Shown here one piece after another: positions 52,005-63,000 of a stretch of 64,000 nucleotides of DNA. The notes under the pieces are model-generated. The model saw only the letters and a list, made by a program, of their open reading frames with translations. It ran no database searches and was not told where the DNA came from. The first letter of the stretch is position 1; every line of letters begins with the position of its first letter. Origin of the DNA: Siphlonurus alternatus (taxonomy: Eukaryota; Arthropoda; Insecta; Ephemeroptera; Siphlonuridae). The stretch is from contig OX463787.1 in assembly GCA_949825025.1 (NCBI GenBank), forward strand, positions 18,633,482 to 18,697,481, read 5' to 3'. The position numbers and the translations under genes were made by a program.

Positions 52005-52600
52005 GTAATATATGGATAGGTTAGCTTCATGTCAATAGTATCATAGCTGTTGATGCAAAAATCCATAGTATCATGGCCGCCGAGCGCAACCTTCTGTTTA
52101 TACAATAATGGTTGCATTTTCTATTTCGTAAATAGAAAATATACATAACATTATGCTTTTCTGATTTTTTTCAGATTTTTTGGAGTGCGGGAACTAATTT
52201 TAAAAAAAATATTTAAAATATCTGAATTAGGGTGTTACACCTGATTGGACAACCGTGACGTCATTTTGCCATGCTGTGATTGGCTATTGATGACGTCACG
52301 GTTGTCCAATCAAGCGTATCACCCTAATTCAGATATTTTAAATATATTTTTTTAAATTAAATTAGTTCCCGTACTCCAAAAAATCTGAAACAATTCACAA
52401 AAGCATAATTTTATTTATATTTTGTAATTATGAAATAAAAAAAAATGCAACCATTATTGTCTATTGTCTCGCTTCATATTGTCATGCTAAGATGGTGGAC
52501 ATTCTAATGTTCTACCACCCACTTCCTCCTCATGAACTTGCCTCACTGACGAGAGTGCCCTCACTTATCCACAGTATACAACATCCTTGGAGAAGAATAC
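52005..52600 (+). repeat. Unclassified dispersed repeat, copy 2, split by a MITE
   Basis: 52005-52108 and 52467-52600 match successive parts of the copy at 34465-34700 (opposite strand); the family C MITE at 52112-52466 lies exactly between them. Confidence 0.65.
52112..52466. mobile_element. Family C fold-back MITE
   Basis: AATAATGGTTGCATTTT mirrored by AAAATGCAACCATTATT. Arms include GCGGGAACTAATTTTAAA, GATTGGACAACCGTGACGTC and TTGATGACGTCACGGTTGTC, giving two TGACGTCA sites around GCCATGCTGTGATTGGC. Confidence 0.92.
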
Positions 52601-53163
52601 TCTCGATTCATCAAAAATTTCAATATAAAAAAACACGTAGTGTAACGAAAGATTTGTCTTTAGCTGTACAGGTACAAAACACTAAAACGATATAATTTTA
52701 CTTATACATAGCCGTATATTATAAATATATCTGCATAACTTATATCCATATAAAATTAACAGCTGATAAGTGCGAGAAAAATATTATCATCTTCAGCGTC
52801 GTGTATTTCCTTGAAACGTTCATACTTCAGTTGAAAGTTAGACGTCAAAAGAGACGTTGCTTTCTGCTTGAAGTTTTTTCTTCAGAGTTTACAGAGGGTC
52901 ATCTTCAGATCTTCAGGTTGTGAAATTACAAGTTTTGTTTTGTTTATATCATTAAGGTGTGCTTGTTACCATTAATATAATTTGTTAAATTTTTATTTAT
53001 TTTTCATTTCTTGTACTAAACATAAAATTAAAGAGATAATTAGGACCTAGTCCAGATAAAAATATTATGAAGAAAATTTTGCATTTTTCATTAACCCTCG
53101 CATTTCCTAGCTAATTTTTTGTTTAACGCTTTATCAAATTGGGGGGGGGGGGATGTCCTACTA

Positions 53164-53593
53164 TTTGAGGGCATTGGGTGTAGCACCGGTAGTTGGCAAC
53201 ACTGACGTATCTTCACCATGTTAATTTTTCATCCCCGTTCCTCGGAGTAATTTTTATGCTAGAGCTAAGCTGATTGCAGTAGTATCAAGATAATTAGTAA
53301 CCCAAGTGCACAATTTGGCTAAATAAAGCCTGATTTAAAGGAAATTGTTTTTTTATATTTTAAAAAAATGCATGTAAATTTAAAAATACTAAAAATACTT
53401 TTCTTTAAATCAGGTTTTAGTAAGCCAATTGGCTCACTAAAACTTGGGCTACTAATTACCTTGATACTACTGCAATCAGCTTAGCTCTAGCATAAAAATT
53501 ACTCACATCACAGGAGTGGGGTTGAAAAATTAACATGGTCAAGATACGTCAGTGTTGCCAACTAACGATGCTACACCCAATGCCCTTAAATCA
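53164..53593. mobile_element. Fold-back, about 430 bp, upstream of gene C
   Basis: AGGGCATTGGGTGTAGC, GTTGGCAACACTGACGTATC, TGCTAGAGCTAAGCTGATTG and CTGATTTAAAG have inverted partners to GCTACACCCAATGCCCT. Ends about 350 bp before the gene C start codon. Confidence 0.88.
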
Positions 53594-53752
53594 CATGTTA
53601 AAAAAATTAAAAAAAAATTTTGCGGCAATTTATTGCTGGGTGGCTAATTAAGGACTACAAAATTTTACAATTTTTTTAGGGTAATATTTTACACTTTTTT
53701 ACGCTTTTAAAGATTTACTGGTATTGACCCTATCCCCCCCAAACCCCCACTA

Positions 53753-53782
53753 CCACCACCACCACCACCACCACCACCACCC
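53753..53782. repeat. (CCA)n tract
   Basis: Ten CCA units about 160 bp upstream of the gene C start, next to C-rich runs. Confidence 0.9.
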
Positions 53783-53943
53783 CACCTTTGGTAATGCTGG
53801 GTTCAATTACATATTAAAAAAAAGTAAATATAAAGCACATGTGTACAATGATGCTAGTTTAAATTTTACGTTGTGAAAATGTTTTTGACAAATTTAAATG
53901 TCCATATTTTATAACAAAAGTGTACTCAATGTAGGTCAATGAA

Positions 53944-54001
53944 ATGAAGTGGCAGGGGTTGACCTTCATCGCAATATCATTTGTGGTATCAGGAGCACTT
54001 G
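53944..54001 (+). CDS. Gene C exon 1: signal peptide
   Basis: ATG at 53944 begins MKWQGLTFIAISFVVSGAL, donor CTTG|GTGAGT, phase 1, matching the phase of gene B exon 1. An ATG a few bases upstream is immediately followed by TGA out of frame and is not used. Confidence 0.75.
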
Positions 54002-57000
54002 GTGAGTACGATTTTATATTTTCAATGTACGTGGATAATTATGGTAGCTACTATCTATAATGGATGTGATTTATGAAATATTTAGCCAAGTTTCTAACCA
54101 TATTTAGCTTACTCACGATTAACTATAACTGGCTTACGTTTATATACGTATTTAAACGTAGTTAACAACCTGGCGAACTGCTTCGTGAATCACGCCCATT
54201 ATAACTATAATACAAAAACAATTTCAAATTCATAAACTATACTATTTGTAAACATTCATTTGCAAATATTATGTATTGATAATCGATTTAGAAAAATAAA
54301 GTTGATTAATCATGTTAAAAAAAATGTAACTAATTTTGTAATCACCTTTCTTTCAAACATTATGGATAATGTATTAACTTTACGACCGGGGAAAAAATGT
54401 TTTTTGTTATTATTTTACATTATAAATACCATATCTGATTAATATTTTTACTAATCAAAATGGGTTACGATAATATAATTATGTCGATGCTATGATTTAA
54501 ATTGTCTGCATTTGGTTTCCTAGAAATATATTCTGAAACCTACTCTCTTTGTGCTAACAAAAATAACTACATAATTGATACATTTATTATTTTAATAATA
54601 GTTTTTTATTGGTTAATGATAGCAAAAAAAAATGACAAACAAAATTTCATTCCAGCTTGTTTTACCTATAGTAGATTCATAGTAGATTATTGAAAGTGAT
54701 GTCACGCACCCTGGAGACGTCAATAGGTGTATAGCCCCTATCATTTTTTATTAAGGATTCAACGTAACTTACAGAATTCTCAATAATTATTTTAAATAGT
54801 TCCGGGTCTAAAAAAAAATCATAAAAATTTCAGTGTTGAACAATTTTGTGCCCTTTATTTATTTCTGCAATAAAAAATTTTCAATTTGGTCCATATAGTA
54901 ATATATATGTTCATATAGTCCATCAATAATTAAAAAAAAAAAAAAAAACAATGAACAATATGCATGAACAATTTTTATCACAGAAATAAACAGAGAGTAC
55001 CAAATTATGAAACTTCGAATTTTTTCAGATTTTTTTGAGGCCCGGAACTATTTTTAAAAAAATTAATTGAAGTTCTGTAAATTAAGTTAGCACCCCTGAA
55101 TCCTCAATAAAAAAAGTCTTATTGACGCCACCAAAAGGCATGGCTACACTTTCAATAACTACTATTTTACCCCAGCGTGTTGTTACTATAAATTTTGATG
55201 TTGCAAGGACACTTAGGGTACTGCGTTTAGCAGCCTATGGCTTGAAAAAATGAAGTGATCGGAATTTTTTCCCTTATAAATATTATAAGACCATCCATTT
55301 CTGAACAACGTTATGCTATTTTCTAATCATGAAAATGTTTTTTGTTTCTCTCAGGAATTCATTTTCAAAATAATCATTTCACCGTAAAATTTACAGAGAC
55401 CGTTTTCTAAGTAGGGCTGTAGAAATCTCGAAAAACTTTCAGCTCGCTCTTGAAAAAAAAAAAGCTCGAGTTGGCTCAAAACCTGATATTTTGAGACGAA
55501 GCTCAAAAATCGAGCAGGCTCAAAAATCGAACCAAGTTCGAAAATCGAGCCAAGCACAAAAATCGTGCCAAATCTTGAAATGGCTCAAAATCGTGTCAAA
55601 GCTCGAAAATATTATTTTTTGCTTTATAAATAACTGTGCAATAATCTTGATAGAATCCATGAATACGCAAATTAATCATAACAAGAAATAAGAAATAAGA
55701 AGTTTATTAATCTTCCATAAAGACAAGTCAATAATACATACATAAATAATGGTGGTTAATTCATTTCAGTCTTTAAAAAAATCGTCCATCTTGTATATCT
55801 CTTTTTGAAGAAGATATTCTTTCACTTTCTTCTTAAACATGGGCAAACTATTACAAACAAACTAAGAAGAAATATTTTTAAATTAATTTTATGTTCCCTT
55901 TCAATTTGTGTGTGCTATAATTTAGTAAAAAAAAAAAAACAGCGGAACTACAAGATTTTTTTTCTGTTTAATTGAGGACCTTAGATTATAAATTGTCAAT
56001 TGAATTAACCATATTAAACCATCTGAAACACGCCTACTTCATAGTCAAGAAATTTTATTCTTAAATTTATTTTATTTTATTTTTTTTCCACTATGTTAAT
56101 GATGCTATATTAGTTCTGCTATTAGCGTAAACATTGAAGCATTCAAAGTTAAACATGGCATTGTTATAATTAAGTCGTGTGAAGAAGTTTTAAGAATTAG
56201 TTGAGATAAAAAAATATATATTTATAAATACCTCATTCTCATGCTAAACTTTTTGACCATTTTTCAATCGCAGTGGGATAAAAGATTTCCAAGAAAGAAC
56301 TTAACATTGGCAGAAAATTAAGGGACGCGTTTATTTTTGTATTAAATAAAAATTTTAAAGCAAATCTCTTTATTTACATTTTTAAATGTCAGTCAACCTT
56401 AAATACCGCTACTTCCTCCCTGCGTGTCTGTCCATCGGTGTTGGACCCTCCAGGTAGTATTTTTAATAGGTCAACAACCCCACAACACAAGTTAAATAAC
56501 GTATAAGTATAAGAGAATATTCAACTAAAACTTCCATTAAGGGAACAATGTGCAGTACTTAATTATAGCGTATAATAGTAAATAAGTATATTATTATAAA
56601 ATATATTTTTTTTTCTGAATTTACATGGTAAAAATAAATTAACAATTCAAGCAACGGCCCAATACTTGAAAAGCTTGGATTTGGTTCGAATCTCGAGAAT
56701 TTCGATTTCGGCTCGAATGTCGAAAAGCTCGATTTCGGCTCGTAACTCGAAAAAGTCGGTTTGCTGTACACAATTAAATCGAGATCCAGAAAATTTTGGC
56801 TCGATCCGACTCGAATCTCGAGATCGATTTCACAGCCCTATTTCTAAGATGCCAGTTTTTGTAAAGCCCTGCTTCTTCCTACCTCCAGTTACAAAAATGA
56901 GGGTTGCAAAGGTAATAAAAACCACTCTAAAGGCTTTCCTTTTGTGTAAGAAGATAATTTCTATACTTATTATTACTTTATGGTATTTTGGTGCCTTCAA

Positions 57001-60000
57001 AAAAAATTGAGAACAAACCAAAGGACATCATCTTTAATGCTAAAAATAGTATTTGATGAATCCTCATAATTAAGCTGATCAACCAATCATTCTGATTTTT
57101 ACCTAGCTGTTGTAAGTTATTAGGGGTTATAAAAACTAAAAAAGTCACAAACAATTCAACAATTTTAACCAATAATATTTTTAGATATATGAATACAAAG
57201 ACGCAATAGGACACATGAATGTGTCCCTGTTTTGTCGTGATAGGGATTAAATTAGTTTAAGGACTCCAAAAAATATGAAAAAATTTAAAGTAGCAAAATT
57301 TGGTACCCTCTTCATTTCGGCAATAAAATAATTTCATGCAGGTTGTGAATTAAGTGTAATTATGTATACATTTTTATACCTATCTTAACAGCCAACAACT
57401 GTGGAAGATACAGGACTCATACGGACTTAATTGTTCGAGGTGAAAAATTAGTTGACACGACTGCGTGGCCGTGGATAGTTGGACTGTTCCATCGAAGTCA
57501 AACTTCCACCACCTTAAGGTGTGGTGCTTCCTTGGTGAACAGATACGTGGTTGTCACAGGTAAGCTTACATTGTTGGCATAGAACAATATTTATTACGTT
57601 ATTAATAAACTAGAAACACTATGTAATTAAAAGTCATTTATAATTTAATACTTTTATTTTGAGAGACATTTGAGAACAAATATGAATGATCATTTCGATA
57701 TAATATAAAGAAGTGAGAATAAGATGAGGAAGCCAATACTGTATTTCAAAAACTTTTTCTAATTCATAATTCTTAAATTTTCCATTTCCTTCACGACCAT
57801 GTGGATTGATTAAATAATGGAGTATTGACCTCAAATTTTTATTACAGAAATGGATAGAGGGTGCAAAGTTATGCTACCATGAATTTTTTCAGATTTTTTT
57901 ACAGCACTGGAAGAATTTTTAAATAATTATTGAAAGTCCTTTTTATGACGTCATTGGTTGGCAAGTCCTATCCTTTTCTTAAGGAGCTGCACCTCGTGAA
58001 GTCATATAAAGGACATTCAATAATTTTTTAAAAATACTTCCATTGCTGTAAAAAATCTGAAAAAATTAGGGTAACGTAATATTGCACCTTCTATCCATTT
58101 CTGTAATAAAAAAATTAAGGTCGGTACTCCATTATATAAAGAAAATATGAAATAACAAAATAATTATTGTGTTTCAAAGCCGCACACTGCGTCGAGGAAA
58201 ATGGGTACACGTTGGATGCAAGTGATATATTGTTGGTGATGGGCAGATCGAGAGTCCAGGCATGGCAACATGACAGGAACGTCCAAATTAGAAGTGTAAG
58301 AGCTTTTAAACTTTTTCATAAAAATTAAAAAAAAAGTAAAAAAATAATAAAAGAATAAAAAAAGTATATTAAATAATTAATTAAATATATAATATTCTTT
58401 TCTCCATTTAATAATTATACAAATAATAATCCATGTAGTACTTTTACAACAACTTTTTATCAATATATTTATGAAAGTCACAAATTTAATTTTATTTAAA
58501 TTATTACAGAAGTCATGTTATTAACTTATGACTAGGTTTACGAGAGTAGGAGCTAAACAAAACCATGCCCTTTTATTCCAAGCTGTAACCCACTTGTCTC
58601 AACTTGTCCCAGCACCTTGCTTCTTTCTCATTTCCTCCCCAAAAATCACATTTCTAAATTACGACTTCTTTTGTTCCTTACGTACACAAGTCATGACTTA
58701 GGCAATACTACATAAATAATTCCGTATAACATAAAATACTGCTGTAAGAAAAAAGCAGGTTAATTATGTAAATAGTTTCTCAAGAATCTTATTCTAGTAA
58801 ATAAATCGTGGTTGTACACAAGGTGGGTAAAGGTAGAGAAGGAAGAATTACTTGACAGGTAGAGAAACTGGAATATAAAGTAGAGTGGGGAGCCGGATGT
58901 TTGGTCGCAGGATATTTGGTCGCAGGATGTTTGGTCGCGGTATTTTGGTCGCAAGGATGTTTGGTCGCAAGGATGTTTGGTCGCAAGGATGTTTGGTCGC
59001 AAGGACGTTTGGTCGCAAGGATGTTTGGTCGCAAGGATGTTTGGTCGCAAGAACGTTTGAGTGATGTAGAGTGATGTCATTGGGGGCGAAAGGGAAACAT
59101 CAGCCAGAGGGAGGAGTTTAAGAGGGTCAGGGAAAGGAGTCATACAAAGCGAGTGACTGTAATGCAAGTGCACGCGCATATGTTAGAGGGAAGCCGGTCT
59201 GCAGTGGGAATCAAGTCAAATTATTAGACATTTCTTCCGGAAGAAGCCGAAAATAGGAAATTTGCTGCTCTTCTGTCAGTGATTTTAGTTTTGAAAATTT
59301 ACAGACTGCTTTAAAGTAAAAATATTAAGCTATGTGTGAAAATTTAATGCAGAAATACGAATAGGAAGACCAGAATTCTTACAGTTCCGGAGGGATTCAA
59401 ATGGTAATTTTTTTTTAAAGTTTTTTATTAATCAATTGTGTACAAATACAGTCCAACCAAGGCCCTAAATGAAGCCCTATTGGTTGGAACTGAGATACAT
59501 ACAATTATTCAACACGTATAGTAAGCTTAAACAAAATTACCTATATTTAATTAAAATAACAATACAAAACAATACATTAATAACATTAACAAAAGATAAA
59601 AACAAAAACAAACAAAAATAAGCACGAACAAATTTAAACCCTTCAACTTAAACAGAAGCACAAATACTATTAATAGAATGGTAGTACAGCTCACATTTAC
59701 TGTAGCGTTTGCAACGCCCAATGACGCTGACGGAGCTAGACGATCCTGTGCCCAGCTTGAAGTTTTTTGAAGTATGGAGTCGTAGTCGACAAAAACTTTA
59801 AGTAATTCCACCTTCTGCATTTACCCACCTTGGTTGTACATATTTTAGAAAAAATATACAATCTTATATGCAGCTTGAAAGCTCGCTTGCTAGGTATTGT
59901 TAAGAAAGAAATAATCGCGGTTTCAGTTCAAGGTTAAAAATTTTTGTCTATGGTACACAATTAAAACAGGATCGAAAACAATTGTGTTTGAACCTTACTG

Positions 60001-63000
60001 AAGCTCTGTTTCAATTTGCAGCCTTAAACAAATAGGGTACCTTATGTTATGAACAATAAGACATGTATTAGTTTTGTGTACGTCCGTCCCTTTACTCTTT
60101 GAAAATGCAAGAGTCCATAAAAACATTAAAATTTCAATTTATTTTATATCAACAGGCCAAAAACGTGGTGATCCATCCATCGTATGAAATTTCAAGAATT
60201 TCAGGCGCTGACTTGGCTTTAATCGAGCTAGAGACACCAGTAACTTATACTGAGTATGTAGCTCCAGTTTGTCTTTGGAACAGCACTACAGACCATGAAT
60301 TTATTGGCAGCAATGGAACGGTAGGTGATAATTTGCCCCTCACATTTCACCTAATTATATTCCTTTTCTTATTTTTTCAGGTTGTTGGTTGGGGTAGAGA
60401 TGAGACCGGAACTGACGTCACAGAAACTGCAAGGAAGACCAAGTTACCAATTGTTGACACAGATGTTTGTTTTGCCAGCAATAGAAAGTTTAGAGACCTA
60501 GTCAATGAACATAAATTTTGTGCAGGAAATAGAGATGGTATGCAAAAAAATAACAAAGGAGTATTGACCTCAGAATTAGGTTCCTGCATTCCATTTTTTT
60601 AGAAGCTCATTTAAAAAAAAAGGGGTTGAGAAATACACCTGTAAGTTTTATACATTTTTTTATGTACTGTATCTTGCCTATAATGGAACTCCAAAAATTC
60701 ACGTGACCTGGAGGCATCTTCTATGACGGCACATTGCTATGGAAACAAATATAATAAACGATATAAACCTTTGTTAATTATTGCTTGTTTATTACTTGTT
60801 TCCATAGCAACGTAACGTCATAACGTTCCAAATCACTCATTTTTACGAAAAATGTCGAATCAATGTTTTAAAAGAAATATTTATCTTAAGTTTCTTGGGC
60901 TAAAAATTAGTGAATATTTAGACTGGACTGAACATGTTAATGATATATGTAAAAAAAAATTTCAGCTTAATTCATGCATGTTATATACAATGAGGTATAT
61001 CGCAAGAAACTCTATTATTAGTTTATTATGCTTCTGTGTTTCCACACCTGTCATATGGAATCATTAACTGGGGTAATAATAAAACTCACGTCAGTTAAAC
61101 AGACTTTTTGTGTAACAGAAACGTGCTTTGAGAACTATACTTAAATTTAAAAAGAGAGATTTATGTGTCACTTGGCTTTTAGAGCTAATACAATTTTAAC
61201 TGTACATTCATTGTATATTTTAAAATGTGCGTTGTTCAAGCGGCAAATTTCTGGGATGTATGTTCAAAATAATAACTACCATTCATACCATACACGAAAC
61301 AAAAGCAAAGTGGCAATAAATGCACACAATTCTGTATTTTCATACAACTAATATAACTAATCAGAATTCCTTTAAAAATATATAAAAAAATTTTTTAGTA
61401 TATAAGGAATATTATACAGTGAAATCATATCTTAGCAATATATTGCCAGAAAGTATTGTTCCAATGTTGAATATATTATAATATATTTGTGGATAATTTC
61501 AAATTATGTATGTATCTTGGTATGTATATGTTCTTGTGTTTCGTTTATTAGTTATAGAAAGAAGAGTATGTCTTGACTTGATCAATGTTAGTCTATGTAC
61601 AACCAAATGTTCCAATAAACTTAAAATAAATAAAATAAAATGCCTCTAGGTCAAGTGAATATTTAAAGCTCCATTTTAGGCAAGTCGCGGTACTGAAACA
61701 AACTGCATAAAATTCAAAGATTTATTTTTCAACCTTCTCTTTCAAATGAATTACTGAAAAATGGCATGCATGAACCTAATAGTTTATTGCAGAAATGGTA
61801 CAAGATGCAAAGTAATGACGGTGTGAATTTTTTAAAATTTTTAGACTCCGGGAACTATTTATAAAAATATATTGGATAATCTACGTTTCTAAATGTGGAA
61901 ATTGGTCCTACTAGGGGCGTAAATTCAAACCTAACATTGTTTAAAATTATAAGGAAAGTTTTTTGAGCTTAAAAAAGAGAAAAATATCAGAGTATCATCA
62001 ATTTGCATCTAATTTTCATTTCTTTACCAAGAAAAGTAAGGATTGTACTCCATTGATTTTTTTTAAATGTTTTTGCAAATAGTTTATTTACACATAGATA
62101 ATTTCATATGTTTTTTTTTTTTTACATATTTGGGAATCTAAAAATTATTTTGTTACGCGCCGGCTTGAATAGACTTCAATCAGCCAAATTTTTTTTTCAA
62201 CTTTACTTTTCAAACTTAATAATTAATTGTAAATTAATTTGACATCGTGCGAAAACATTGAGCTACAGTGATACCAAAATAATTATTTGGTAAACGAATA
62301 ATATAATAATATAAAAAATATTTACTTTGGTACCCCTTTAAAAAAAATTGTAATTGCAGGTACAGGCCCATGTAATGGCGACAGTGGATCTGGAATGTAT
62401 GTACGTCGAACCAATGAAGATGGTGACAGATCCTGGGTGCTACGTGGGCTAGTCAGTCGATCAGTTGTTCGAGATGACGACTCTGGTTTATGTGACCTTA
62501 CCAACTACATTGTCTTCACTGATCTGGCAAAATTAAAAACTTGGCTATCTTTTACTTCGTGCAGCGTAATTTTCAATCACACAAGTGAGTACATTATTTG
62601 AGAATTATCAATATATAATTTGTGCTTGTGTCTTGATGCTATATTACAATATTACAAAAAAATGCATATAACTGAAATTTCGTAATATCTTACCCTTTCT
62701 TAAGGGTAAGGTAAATGGGTCAGCTTACCCATTACTAAAAGATCCCACTCATGAAAATTATGAAAAAAATAATTTTTCTAAATAAATAAATAAATAAATA
62801 AATGTTCTTCTGCATCCCCTAGATATCAGTGGCTAAAATGTCAGATATTCTAATTCAAGCTAGTTTTTTATTTATGAATTGTTATAGTTTAATAATTTAA
62901 CATGGAAAACTTAAAATTCCATGTTCAATTAGTCAACTTTAAAAATTCATAACTCAAAAACTAGCTCGAATATGTGTATCTGATAATTTAGATATTGATA

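Larger units (their letters stand above)
60554..62054. mobile_element. Family A MITE with nested D MITE and nested LINE
   Basis: Outer ends AAAGGAGTATTGACCTCA and GGATTGTACTCCATT. The left arm is broken after the first 20 bases by 60575-61784 and resumes with TTTATTGCAGAAATGG. It lies in gene C intron 5. Confidence 0.75.

Noticed and set aside
58893..59057. CRISPR-like array
   Set aside because: Head-to-tail repeat without spacers in a eukaryotic intron. The 117-bp repeats at 36.6 kb were rejected for the same reason.
58760..59179. 139-codon minus ORF with ATKHPCDQTSLRPNIL repeats
   Set aside because: Translation of the 16-bp minisatellite; 16 is not a multiple of three, so the same unit is read in shifting frames.
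60099..60602. Continuous 167-codon ORF as a single exon of gene C
   Set aside because: It reads through a 60-bp intron with clear GTAGGT donor and TTTTTTCAG acceptor; the intron translation (LPLTFHLIIFLFLF) has no counterpart in gene B, where the two exons are also separate.
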